Below are positions 40,070 through 47,909 of a DNA stretch of 63,431 nt, piece after piece. Source of the DNA: a virus. The notes beneath the pieces are model-generated. The model saw only the letters and a program-made list of their open reading frames with translations, was not told the origin of the DNA and searched no databases. Made by a program: the position numbers and the translations under genes. The DNA is taken from positions 1 through 63,431 of IMG/VR virus record IMGVR_UViG_3300011113_000717. The stretch is one strand, 5' to 3'. Numbering within the stretch: position 1 is the stretch's first letter; the number at the start of each line of letters is the position of its first letter.

Positions 40070-40494
40070 TAGTTACCTATTAATAAAACTGTTGTTAATC
40101 CCAATCCCACAAAAGTACCCAACTTCCATAAAAAAGTCTGAGCTCGTTGTCCCTTCAATTCTTTGTGTAAACTATCCGTTAATTCTTTAGATAGTTTAAG
40201 TTGTTCATCCTTTTTTCCAATGATAAACTGATTGTTTTCATCTTTTTGTGTTAAGATGGTAATGATATTATCTTTCTGTGATTCTCTCTCTTCCACTTTC
40301 TGAATCTTGAGTTTCATCAATCCCATCTCTTCTTTTAATCCATCGTATTTTAATAAATCTTGATAGACCAATCTGGCAACTCTAACACTTAATACTACTT
40401 TGGTGGTGTCTGTTGTTTCAGTTTGAATAACGGTCTGCGAAAAGCTTTTCAAGCTCAGCATTACCAATAAAACCAACATTAATAACTTTTTCAT
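40069..40494 (-). CDS. Exported coiled-coil protein, possible spanin component
   Basis: 141 residues: signal peptide (LLMLVLLVMLSLKSFSQ, cleavage likely after S-F-S), a long coiled coil (55-115) and a C-terminal membrane helix (WKLGTFVGLGLTTVLLIG). Signal plus C-terminal anchor with coiled coil is a unimolecular-spanin layout, but the lipobox Cys is missing. It overlaps 40418 by 77 nt in another frame, as Rz/Rz1 pairs do. Lies next to the endolysin region. Confidence 0.5.
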   Translation of the reverse strand: MKKLLMLVLLVMLSLKSFSQTVIQTETTDTTKVVLSVRVARLVYQDLLKYDGLKEEMGLMKLKIQKVEERESQKDNIITILTQKDENNQFIIGKKDEQLKLSKELTDSLHKELKGQRAQTFLWKLGTFVGLGLTTVLLIGN

Positions 40495-40768
40495 CAGTTT
40501 GTTCTTTAACCATGTCTATGTTGTTATCGATTTCATGAATTTCTTTAGTAATAGAATTTACTGATTCTTTGATTACTAAAACTTTTTCATCCATCTCTTT
40601 GTTGACAGATTGAGCAGAATCAATTTCAACTTGAATGTTCTCAATTTTTTGTTTATAGGATTTTACATCTGTTTTTATCCCATTTGTATTCAAAATATTC
40701 CATAACGCTAACACCATTACTATTACAAGTAATATATCATGTCTGTTATTGATTATTTTCTCTCTCAT
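40418..40768 (-). CDS. N-anchored coiled-coil protein, possible inner-membrane spanin
   Basis: 116 residues: cytoplasmic start, one membrane helix (12-28, ILLVIVMVLALWNILN) and a periplasmic coiled coil (about 35-95). This is the layout of Rz-type i-spanins. Its 3' end overlaps the start of the exported protein at 40494. Spanins fuse inner and outer membranes in lysis; assignment rests on topology and context. Confidence 0.5.
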   Translation of the reverse strand: MREKIINNRHDILLVIVMVLALWNILNTNGIKTDVKSYKQKIENIQVEIDSAQSVNKEMDEKVLVIKESVNSITKEIHEIDNNIDMVKEQTDEKVINVGFIGNAELEKLFADRYSN

Positions 40769-40769
40769 C

Positions 40770-41342
40770 TTAAACTGGTGACTCTGCAGTCTTTTTTCTA
40801 TTAGCCAAAACTTTACCCCATTTGGATTTAAATTTCTGGTAAAATTGTTGAAGTTTATTAATTAAGTCCAAGAACTCTTGGTCAACTTTAATCATTTCTC
40901 CGTTAATATAAATTCCACTGTCTTCTCCGATCGTGAAGATAAAATCGATATCTTCATCGATAAGTTTACCTGACCACTCAACACTATTTTTATATACGTT
41001 CAAAGTGTTGAAGTCAACTAAATCAGAAACCTCTTCAACGAATTCATCCATAGTCTCTTGGAATGCAACCTTTTCGTCAGTGGTGATGTCCAAATCACTT
41101 CTGTCCTTACCATGAAGTTTTAAGATACCACCAGAAATTCTATATTTTTGGGATTTGTCTTTCGGAGTTGGTTCTTCGCCAGCCTCAACCTCAGTCTCAG
41201 CGGTATCATATTCAACATCTTGAGCAATTCTGCTCTCAACATCTTTAGCAACGTTTATTTGTCCGTCTTGCTCAAAGAGTAATTTAGACTTCTTTAATAG
41301 AGATTTAATCTCGTCGTACCTTTCGTTATGCAAATTGCTCAT
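40770..41342 (-). CDS. Putative virion protein with leader-like N-terminus
   Basis: 190 residues. MSNLHNERYDEIKSLLKKSK and then LLFE|Q ends in L-F-E (22-24). After an acidic linker comes a conserved-looking domain: SGGILKLHGKDRSDLDITTD, VEEVSDLVDFNTLNVYKNSV and IYINGEMIKVD. I believe it is common in large phages as a structural protein, but no function is known. Overlaps the amidase gene's end by 17 nt. Confidence 0.6.
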   Translation of the reverse strand: MSNLHNERYDEIKSLLKKSKLLFEQDGQINVAKDVESRIAQDVEYDTAETEVEAGEEPTPKDKSQKYRISGGILKLHGKDRSDLDITTDEKVAFQETMDEFVEEVSDLVDFNTLNVYKNSVEWSGKLIDEDIDFIFTIGEDSGIYINGEMIKVDQEFLDLINKLQQFYQKFKSKWGKVLANRKKTAESPV

Positions 41343-41931
41343 TTTCCAAAAATTTAATAAAGGTTTCGAAGTTGAATGATGGACTTAAGTCTGTGAATAT
41401 GGAGTCATAGTTACTTCTCGAACAAATACCCTCGAAGTTTTCTATACCATCCACTTTCGTGTTATGACCTACACACGTCTTTTCAATCTGAAGAGTATCT
41501 GTCAAATACTTACACAACTCAGCAGTCGTTTGAATTTGCTCAGGAGTGTAAGGTTGCCAAAAATAATAGTCCCTCCATTTTTTTTCGTAAACCTGTTGAT
41601 TATAAATACTTCCTTTCCAGTTAATATAATGATTGGATAATGGTTTCTTTTCCAACCAACCCAAATTCTCCAACATGACAATTATTGAAAGTTTGTTTGT
41701 GATGTGGTCATTGAAGAAATTACTGTGTCCTTCATTGGATAATAATTGTAATACCCTTCCATCTCGAGTCACAACATAGTTTGGTATTTTATCGTATTTG
41801 GTATTGTACCTAAACGTAAGGGAAGCCAAGTATTCCTCGACTTCCCTTGAAGTATGACACAAAATTATTTGCGTCTTTTGTTTGTATTTTCCTGTTGGTT
41901 TGAATTTTCCGTATCTTTCAATATTAACCAT
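41326..41931 (-). CDS. N-acetylmuramoyl-L-alanine amidase (endolysin)
   Basis: 201 residues resembling the Amidase_2 fold: IILCHTSRE supplies the first zinc His (26), PNYVVTRDGRVLQLL and SIIVMLENLGWL are core strands, and CVGHNTKVDGIENF gives the second His (about 155). The following region has ICSRSNYD, where a Cys or Asp can complete the site. It cuts the bond between muramic acid and the peptide. No signal peptide, so a holin or carrier is needed. Near spanin-like and membrane genes, forming a lysis module. Confidence 0.75.
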   Translation of the reverse strand: MVNIERYGKFKPTGKYKQKTQIILCHTSREVEEYLASLTFRYNTKYDKIPNYVVTRDGRVLQLLSNEGHSNFFNDHITNKLSIIVMLENLGWLEKKPLSNHYINWKGSIYNQQVYEKKWRDYYFWQPYTPEQIQTTAELCKYLTDTLQIEKTCVGHNTKVDGIENFEGICSRSNYDSIFTDLSPSFNFETFIKFLENEQFA

Positions 41932-42646
41932 GACTTCTTAAATAACTGAGTCTTTTTACTTCGGAATCATTAGATTCTTCGTCTTGAGGAGCTTCTTCAA
42001 CTTCGTTTACTAAAACTCCAAATTTTTGTTCATTCAGTTTTCTTAATTCATCTTCCAACTTTTCCAATTCTTCTTTAGTTGGTGTGTATTTTTCTTTATC
42101 GACCTCAGCTTCCATCTTTCCAGCTTGAATACTTAGTTGGTCAATATCCAAAACTTGAGGTTGTGCAGTAGGTGTCTTTTTCTTTTCCTCTTCTTCAAAC
42201 TTAACTAACATGTGTAAGAATGAAAGAGAAATTATCGGTAACATACCTCCAGCGAATAACGCTAAAAATCTTTTATGACCAACAAAATCTCCAGACTCAA
42301 CACCCAAATAACTAACAAAAGGATCGACTAAATCAACCCAGTCCTTGAATGATGTTGAGTTAACATCAATATATTGATACGCAAAGAAAATATTTCCAAT
42401 GAATTGGATAAGCGTCACAATACCAAAAGGAAAATATACTTTAGATCCCATCTGCGCTGAGATAGCCGCTAATGCAGAAAGTGCCGCAATTTCAATACCT
42501 ACTGACAAATAAATCGCCCAACTTAGAGGATTTGATAATCCATACCAAGAAGTTACGTGAGATATAGATACAAATGCTACGGTTAAGATTGGAACTAAAA
42601 AGGACACATAAATTATTGTCCTGAAATTCTTCTGAACCCAATTCAT
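41924..42646 (-). CDS. Four-span membrane protein with charged C-terminal tail
   Basis: 240 residues. Hydrophobic helices at about 10-30, 42-62, 70-90 and 130-150, then a coiled, strongly charged tail of 75 residues (EEEEKKK, KLEDELRKLNEQ). It lies between the amidase and another small membrane protein with overlapping ends. It could be a holin-like or other lysis membrane protein; larger than most holins. Assignment uncertain. Confidence 0.55.
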   Translation of the reverse strand: MNWVQKNFRTIIYVSFLVPILTVAFVSISHVTSWYGLSNPLSWAIYLSVGIEIAALSALAAISAQMGSKVYFPFGIVTLIQFIGNIFFAYQYIDVNSTSFKDWVDLVDPFVSYLGVESGDFVGHKRFLALFAGGMLPIISLSFLHMLVKFEEEEKKKTPTAQPQVLDIDQLSIQAGKMEAEVDKEKYTPTKEELEKLEDELRKLNEQKFGVLVNEVEEAPQDEESNDSEVKRLSYLRSHG

Positions 42647-42930
42647 TTTCTTTGTGATTTAAGTTTTTTAATCTCCTCTTCGATTTCAGTTTGTCTTCTG
42701 ACATCGAATAATTTTCTATCGGTAGCTTGAATCATTCTTTTTTCTGCTTCCAATCCTGAGATTTGTAATTCAATGTTTAGTTCTTGTTTGGTATATGTTG
42801 AGTCTTTGATTGCGGTAATCTCTTGTCTTACTTTGGTTAACTCTCTTGAATCACCACAAGACTTGAATAGTGTGAGTAGTGTAATCACTAATACGATTAT
42901 AACAAAGTTGTTTTCAATAAATTTTTTCAT
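42643..42930 (-). CDS. Membrane-anchored or lipoprotein-like coiled-coil protein
   Basis: 95 residues: hydrophobic N-terminus (residues 9-22) followed directly by FKSCGDS, which could be an imperfect lipobox with the Cys at 25, then a coiled coil. An outer-membrane spanin-like subunit is possible, as the protein lies in the lysis segment. ATGA overlap with the four-span gene. Confidence 0.5.
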   Translation of the reverse strand: MKKFIENNFVIIVLVITLLTLFKSCGDSRELTKVRQEITAIKDSTYTKQELNIELQISGLEAEKRMIQATDRKLFDVRRQTEIEEEIKKLKSQRK

Positions 42931-42962
42931 AACAATTTTATTTTGATTTATCCTTAAAATAT

Positions 42963-42988
42963 AAAAGGTGTATTAAATAAATACACCC
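42963..42988 (-). terminator. Rho-independent terminator
   Basis: Minus strand GGTGTATT, loop TATTT, AATACACC, then TTTTAT. Ends the sigma-factor gene. Confidence 0.7.
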
Positions 42989-42999
42989 TTTATTCCAAT

Positions 43000-43797
43000 T
43001 TACAGATAGTCAAAAAGAATACCTGTTTCGTTTCGTAACTTTCTCAGAGCTTTTTCTTTGATTTGTCTCACTCTTTCTTTGGTCAAATCGAAGTCACTTC
43101 CGATGTCCTCGAGGGTTCTAGTTGAACCTGATAACCCGAAATAATCCTCGATGATGACCTTTTCTCTCTCGTCCAAAACATCCAACATATTCAAAAGTTT
43201 TTCTTTCAGCGTGTCTTCAGTAGACAAATTTTTATCCGCCAAATCAGCATTAGGATTCACCAAAATATCCAACAATGTATCACCCTCTTCATTAAGTGGA
43301 TTGTCCAAGTTGATTGTATATGGAAGATTCACCATCTTTTCAGGTAATTCAACGCCAGCCTTTTCAAGTTCCTTCTTAGCTTTATGAAGTTCTTGAACAA
43401 CGTTAACTGGAAGACGAATGGTTCTTGCGTTCTCATTAAGAGATTGCAAGATAGATTGTCTAACCCACCATACCGCATATGAAATGAATCTCAATCTTTT
43501 AGTCCAATCAAAGTTTTCTATCGCTTTCATCAAACCAAGATTACCTTCCGCAATCAAATCACACAAATCCAAACCTTGATTTTGGTATTGCTTTGATACA
43601 GTGATAACAAAACGCAAATTACCTTCCAACAATTCTTTTTGGATTTCTTTCTTCTCGTCTTCAGTGATAACTCCCGACAACATTCTCTCAGCAAGTTCAC
43701 GCTCTCTTTCAGGAGTCATGACCTTTATCTTTCGAATGTCTTTTAAGTAATGACTGATCTCTTCTTGATTAATTGGAATTGAAGATTTTTCTTTCAT
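43000..43797 (-). CDS. Sigma-70 family RNA polymerase sigma factor, primary-sigma-like
   Basis: 265 residues with regions 1.2 to 4: region 1.2 (ISHYLKDIRKIKVMTPERE), region 2 (NLRFVITVSKQYQNQGLDLC, FISYAVWWVRQSILQSL), region 3 and a complete region 4.2 helix-turn-helix (TLEDIGSDFDLTKERVRQIK). Order and spacing are those of Bacteroidota RpoD, and it is much closer to a primary sigma than to T4 gp55. It would redirect host RNA polymerase to phage promoters, possibly the TATTTAT elements. Two bases after the upstream gene; followed by a terminator. Confidence 0.9.
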   Translation of the reverse strand: MKEKSSIPINQEEISHYLKDIRKIKVMTPERERELAERMLSGVITEDEKKEIQKELLEGNLRFVITVSKQYQNQGLDLCDLIAEGNLGLMKAIENFDWTKRLRFISYAVWWVRQSILQSLNENARTIRLPVNVVQELHKAKKELEKAGVELPEKMVNLPYTINLDNPLNEEGDTLLDILVNPNADLADKNLSTEDTLKEKLLNMLDVLDEREKVIIEDYFGLSGSTRTLEDIGSDFDLTKERVRQIKEKALRKLRNETGILFDYL

Positions 43798-43798
43798 A

Positions 43799-44353
43799 TT
43801 AGTTATTGCTGTAGTTTTGAAGTAAAGTTAATTCGTATTTGGTAAGGGAGTCCATACCCAAGACATTAATCTTATCCAAGATAGTATCTAAAGTTGTTTT
43901 GGGGGTTGGACTACTCATCCAATGTGGAAGCTTAGACTTAATCTCTGAATGAAATTCGTTTGAAAAACTGATATCGATATCATCCTCATCCAAATCATCA
44001 TACAAATCAGTGTTCTCGATTACACCTTTCATGTCGATGGAATAGTCATTTTCATGGCCAGGGTTATCCAAATCAAATAAGTGTCCAGACTTTTTGAAAG
44101 GGACATGAACTGACACTTTGTCAGAAACTTCTGTCAAAATTAGTATTTCACTATCAACATGAATGAGACCCGTGATGTATTCAAAGATTTCGTCTTTAGG
44201 AACATCTGTCGCGAAATGCATCATTACAATTCCTCCTCCGAACTGATACTTCATATTTGGTGAGTCCACCAATGGTGCGACTGCCATTACCAATTGATTA
44301 CAACTTTCGTCGGTGATGAAATTACCGATAACTGTAGCTAAATAGTTTGTCAT
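43799..44353 (-). CDS. Hypothetical protein with C-terminal DKIxxLGMDSLT motif
   Basis: 184 residues, alpha/beta N-terminal two thirds, acidic linker, then ILDKINVLGMDSLTKYELTL. This tail resembles the ILDKI-x-G-x-D-S-L-T-x-x-E-x-x-x-L tail of some bacterial rhomboid and other proteins. Function unknown. Co-transcribed with the sigma factor gene (2-nt gap). A TATCTTTG promoter lies 18 nt upstream. Confidence 0.6.
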   Translation of the reverse strand: MTNYLATVIGNFITDESCNQLVMAVAPLVDSPNMKYQFGGGIVMMHFATDVPKDEIFEYITGLIHVDSEILILTEVSDKVSVHVPFKKSGHLFDLDNPGHENDYSIDMKGVIENTDLYDDLDEDDIDISFSNEFHSEIKSKLPHWMSSPTPKTTLDTILDKINVLGMDSLTKYELTLLQNYSNN

Positions 44354-44368
44354 GTTTTTGATTATTTT

Positions 44369-44869
44369 TTACAAAGATACTGATTTAATATTACTAACAA
44401 AATAAACTCGTCCTTTAGTTCCCGAATGTTGCTCATACCATCTACCATCTTTATCTTTCCAAACATAAGGATTGGTAGGGTCAACATTCCATCTATACTG
44501 TGAATAGAAGTCGAAGTCTTTTTTTAATAGATTGGATTTGTGTGAGTCATGAAACTTTTGGTTACCAAACCAATCAGGATAATCCACCACCTCATCAATG
44601 TCTTCCCTGTCCATTGTGTTCTTAAACCCACGACTAACCCACTCATCAATACTCGCATTCAAGTACATCTTAAGAAGTGACACATGGTTTCTCCACATAA
44701 CAGAGCATGGATGGTTAATCCACCCTTTGTAGGGGGTACCATCCAACTTTGGTCTGCCAGTGATTGCACTAATAATTTGATAGGTTTCAACTCGTTGTTT
44801 TCCAAGTCTCTTGTCATCAAGGACTCTGAGTGATTCGGTTAAATCTGCGTATGGTAGGAATGTTTGCAT
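44369..44869 (-). CDS. Pyrimidine-dimer DNA glycosylase-like protein (MSMEG_6728 type)
   Basis: 166 residues. MQTFLPYADLTESLRVLDDK followed by RLGKQRVETYQI, HPCSVMWRNH and FHDSHKSNLLKKD match the Pyr_excise relatives annotated as endonuclease V (DenV)-like in bacteria. Such proteins would nick UV-damaged DNA; activity in this subfamily is not well tested. It has a host-type promoter at the start codon (TATCTTTG, 4 nt), so it may be expressed early. Confidence 0.7.
   Translation of the reverse strand: MQTFLPYADLTESLRVLDDKRLGKQRVETYQIISAITGRPKLDGTPYKGWINHPCSVMWRNHVSLLKMYLNASIDEWVSRGFKNTMDREDIDEVVDYPDWFGNQKFHDSHKSNLLKKDFDFYSQYRWNVDPTNPYVWKDKDGRWYEQHSGTKGRVYFVSNIKSVSL
44372..44379 (-). promoter_or_regulatory. 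Bacteroidota-type -7 element TATCTTTG
   Basis: Coding strand TATCTTTG, 18 nt before ATG 44353, with TTTTG about 20 nt further upstream. It would drive the 44353/sigma operon early through host RNA polymerase. It overlaps the end of the DNA glycosylase gene. Confidence 0.6.
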
Positions 44870-44873
44870 ACCA

Positions 44874-44905
44874 CAAAGATATAAATTAATTTGATATTAG
44901 CTCAA
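44874..44905 (-). promoter_or_regulatory. Bacteroidota-type promoter ending 4 nt before ATG 44869
   Basis: Coding strand TTG (44903-44905), 21-nt spacer, TATCTTTG (44874-44881), tggt, ATG. The -7 element is so close that the transcript must begin at or within a few bases of the ATG, implying a leaderless mRNA. Confidence 0.7.
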
Positions 44906-45370
44906 CATTAAATTCGATAATCCATCTATTTTAATTTTACAAGCCAAATAACTCTCGTAATTCAAATATGTTGGATTTTGTTTTGCAACAACTGTAACCT
45001 TACTATGTTCATCTTTCGATAACTTAACAGTAGAGCAATACTTTTTCAAAATTTGGATGAACTTACTCAATTCCATATTCTCATCCCTATCCAACTCAGA
45101 AAAGATAAATTTCATTGCCTTACTTCTTTGAATGAAGTGGTCATCAACCAACTCAGATAACTCCATATTTTTTGCGGACTCAGACATTAATCCAGTCTTG
45201 AAAAATTTACAGTTAGTTACATCCCAAATCGGATTTCTGTTTCTAACAAAAAACTGTCTTAACTTAGTTTCATCACCTTTAATACTTCTATAACGTATCA
45301 GTAATACCTTGAAATCTTCCAAAGTTTCCTCGATTTTGAATAATTGATTATGATTTAGATCTCCTTTCAT
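44897..45370 (-). CDS. Hypothetical protein
   Basis: 157 residues from the ATG at 45370; an upstream GTG (45376) lies inside the promoter and is rejected. Helical, basic, starting MKGDLNHNQLFKIEETL. No family recognised. The promoter sits 5 nt before the ATG. Confidence 0.65.
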   Translation of the reverse strand: MKGDLNHNQLFKIEETLEDFKVLLIRYRSIKGDETKLRQFFVRNRNPIWDVTNCKFFKTGLMSESAKNMELSELVDDHFIQRSKAMKFIFSELDRDENMELSKFIQILKKYCSTVKLSKDEHSKVTVVAKQNPTYLNYESYLACKIKIDGLSNLMLS

Positions 45371-45375
45371 AAACA

Positions 45376-45407
45376 CAAAGATAATGGTTTTATTTTATAC
45401 TGTCAAA
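45376..45407 (-). promoter_or_regulatory. Bacteroidota-type promoter ending 5 nt before ATG 45370
   Basis: Coding strand TTTGACA (45401-45407), 20-nt spacer from TTG, TATCTTTG (45376-45383), tgttt, ATG. The T-run of the upstream terminator overlaps its -33 side. Confidence 0.75.
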
Positions 45408-45409
45408 TT

Positions 45410-45436
45410 AAAAACCCCACCGTTGAAGGTGGGGTC
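45410..45436 (-). terminator. Rho-independent terminator
   Basis: Minus strand ACCCCACC, loop TTCAAC, GGTGGGGT, TTTT. Ends the nuclease-methyltransferase gene, whose stop is a few bases upstream. Confidence 0.85.
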
Positions 45437-45441
45437 TATTA

Positions 45442-47850
45442 CTACTTCTTCAAGAAACCAAGTTCATACACCAATGGTCTCATTCTATCTTCAAGGTTCT
45501 TATACAACTTACGGAACTCTTTGAAATCTTCTTGAAAATATTCTTTCCAAACTAATTTGAGTTGAGCATATCCTGCGTCCCACGAGTTAAGGTGGTTTTC
45601 TTCGTTTGCCATAACTTGACGAAGTTCCATAGATTTCTCAACAAGTTCTGTAGCTTTATCCAAAACTAATTTTGCATCAGGAGAAAGTTTACCATAAATT
45701 CTTTCTTCACCAAATAGAAGTTTGTGAACATAACGATTGGGAGATGTTCTCGCGTCGTTGTAAAGTTCATCATATCCGTTTTGGTCCGCAAGTTCTTTCA
45801 TCTTGTCCACCGACATCCAAAAAAACTCATTTTTGACATCCCATAACTTTTCTTTATATTCTACCCCCCGAAGTGAAGACTGTTGTGAGGAATTATTGAA
45901 CAATGAATAAACTAAAGAATCATATTTGAAAGAAACCCTCTCGAAGTTTTCATTCGGTTCAAAATATTCGTCTTTTTGATTGTACCAAGTGGGATTAATT
46001 ACTTTCCTCGCAGTGAATGTTGAAATCACATTGAAGAAATTATCGGACTTAATAGGATAAGATCTGTTATTTCCACTCATCATTTTGGTAGACCCAATAA
46101 AAACTTCTCTTGTATTGAAATAAGTGTTATTTCCTGAATTCAAAAACTCTCCAATCGAGTTCTCTTCACGATAGTTTTCATAATCTTTTATTGAAAATGC
46201 TGAAGTAAGGGTCAATGTCTCAATTTTGGGAGATTTAATTTTCGTTTTAGTCCATTCTTTTAATGAGTGTTTTTTCGAGTGGGGATAAATAACTTTATCA
46301 TCAATAGATATAATTTCTAAACTTTCATTCAATTCTAATACTTCGAACAATAATTGATTATCGTTCTTGGTATTTTTCCAAACACTGAACGAAAGGCCCC
46401 ATTCTGAAACATCATCGAAGTTTTTAGCATTCATTATAAAACCTTTTTCAAACTGAAAATTTTGATAAAAATGTTCCCTAAATAAAGAATAATCCGAACC
46501 CGACATGAAAAGCATGGGGCTAAACGTACATATATTTATTTTGCAGTTAAAACTTGAAAGTCGATACATGAACTGAGTAAACATATTTTTTTGAGATTTA
46601 CCCAATTTCACATCAATCATTTCTTTATGAACCTTAGAAACTTCATTTTTTTTAACTTTTTTTTCTTCAGACTTTATATTTCTCAAATCATTCTCAGTAC
46701 CATAAGGAGGATTCATTAATACAATAATATCTTTACCACTTCCTATCGCGTTTCTCAATCCGATAGGAAGTTTTTCATAATCATCATTCAAGAAATCATA
46801 TTGAAACTTAACCGCTTCATTATTATATCCCATCTGATTTGCAGTATCAATATCAGATTGATTCAAAGTTGAAACATAAAGTTCTTTGAACTTGAAGTCA
46901 CGGGTAAGATTACCTGTTCCCCAAGCTGGATCCCATACCACATATTTCTCTTTCCAATCCTCACCGAATACTGACGCGACATACTCATGGGCTTTATCCA
47001 CCCAAATTGCAGGTGTGAAGAACTCACCTTGTTTACGACGAGTAGTATCTTCGACAATACGATCAACCACCGCCGCCAACTTATGCTTCTGTGATGGTGT
47101 ATAAGATGATGAGAAGTGACCGAAAAACGATTCAAAAGCATCTCTCGATACAATGGATAGTTCACCAAAAGATTTGGTTACAACGGTCTTTCTTTTAGTT
47201 ACAGGATGAAGATAGTTGTCATCTTTGTTTACCAAGATTTGGACGAATAGATTAGCTCTTTCGTTCGTAGTCAATTTGTTTTTACCCAATACTTTCTCAT
47301 CAAAGTAACGAAATACCTCAGTGATATTTTTATCAGTAACAAGAACTCTTCGTTGAACATTATCGGTCAAGTCTTTAACTTTTTGAACACATTCCATAAA
47401 GTCGTCAGAACTGTAAACAAATGGTCTGATTGACTCATCTTTCATCATTGCCAAAACTAATTCAGCAATGTTATGAGCAGAGGAAGGTGCGGTATTCCAA
47501 TTCAAGTCCATTTCGAGATACTTGATTACATCATTAACGTGTAACGTGAGGCATTCATTTCTATCCCCAATGAAAATTGTGGTAGGTGGAATAATTCCCT
47601 TGTCATAAAAACGCTTGATATAAAACACAGATTGAGCAAGAACCTTCACCAAATCTGACTTATTAGAAAGATTGATGTCATCCTTGTACTCCATGAGAAC
47701 TCTTACCTTATCAGATTTTGAAACACCAAACCCATCACAACCAAAGGGTGACGTGATTTCCATGTCCTTAAATCTTTTAAGGAAGTAGTGACGGTAGGAG
47801 TTTTCAACATCCTTCTCATTGTAGGCAATATTCAGATTATTTGTCATCAT
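45442..47850 (-). CDS. Nuclease-methyltransferase, Type IIG-like (N6-adenine)
   Basis: 802 residues. The N-terminal about 250 contain D-G-F-G-V then VRVLMEYKDDI (ExK) and KVLAQSVFYIKRF, like the PD-(D/E)xK domain of single-chain restriction enzymes. The centre has WDPAWGTGNLTRDF (AdoMet motif I) and MNPPYGT (catalytic NPPY, N6-adenine). The C-terminal 350 residues could recognise DNA. It may cut host or rival DNA and protect its own, or act only as a methylase. The start is one of two adjacent ATGs. Stands alone between two terminators. Confidence 0.75.
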   Translation of the reverse strand: MMTNNLNIAYNEKDVENSYRHYFLKRFKDMEITSPFGCDGFGVSKSDKVRVLMEYKDDINLSNKSDLVKVLAQSVFYIKRFYDKGIIPPTTIFIGDRNECLTLHVNDVIKYLEMDLNWNTAPSSAHNIAELVLAMMKDESIRPFVYSSDDFMECVQKVKDLTDNVQRRVLVTDKNITEVFRYFDEKVLGKNKLTTNERANLFVQILVNKDDNYLHPVTKRKTVVTKSFGELSIVSRDAFESFFGHFSSSYTPSQKHKLAAVVDRIVEDTTRRKQGEFFTPAIWVDKAHEYVASVFGEDWKEKYVVWDPAWGTGNLTRDFKFKELYVSTLNQSDIDTANQMGYNNEAVKFQYDFLNDDYEKLPIGLRNAIGSGKDIIVLMNPPYGTENDLRNIKSEEKKVKKNEVSKVHKEMIDVKLGKSQKNMFTQFMYRLSSFNCKINICTFSPMLFMSGSDYSLFREHFYQNFQFEKGFIMNAKNFDDVSEWGLSFSVWKNTKNDNQLLFEVLELNESLEIISIDDKVIYPHSKKHSLKEWTKTKIKSPKIETLTLTSAFSIKDYENYREENSIGEFLNSGNNTYFNTREVFIGSTKMMSGNNRSYPIKSDNFFNVISTFTARKVINPTWYNQKDEYFEPNENFERVSFKYDSLVYSLFNNSSQQSSLRGVEYKEKLWDVKNEFFWMSVDKMKELADQNGYDELYNDARTSPNRYVHKLLFGEERIYGKLSPDAKLVLDKATELVEKSMELRQVMANEENHLNSWDAGYAQLKLVWKEYFQEDFKEFRKLYKNLEDRMRPLVYELGFLKK

Positions 47851-47883
47851 GAAGCTAATGTAATTATATTTGATTTAGATACC

Positions 47884-47909
47884 AAAAAAAATCTCACAAT
47901 TATTGTGAG
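47884..47909 (-). terminator. Rho-independent terminator
   Basis: Minus strand TCTCACAAT, short loop, ATTGTGAGA, then eight T. The stem includes the stop codon of the gp46-like gene, so the hairpin closes the 54221-47900 operon. Confidence 0.8.

Noticed and set aside
42492-42704. 70-codon minus frame spanning two membrane genes.
   Set aside because: Shadow of the four-span and lipoprotein-like genes.
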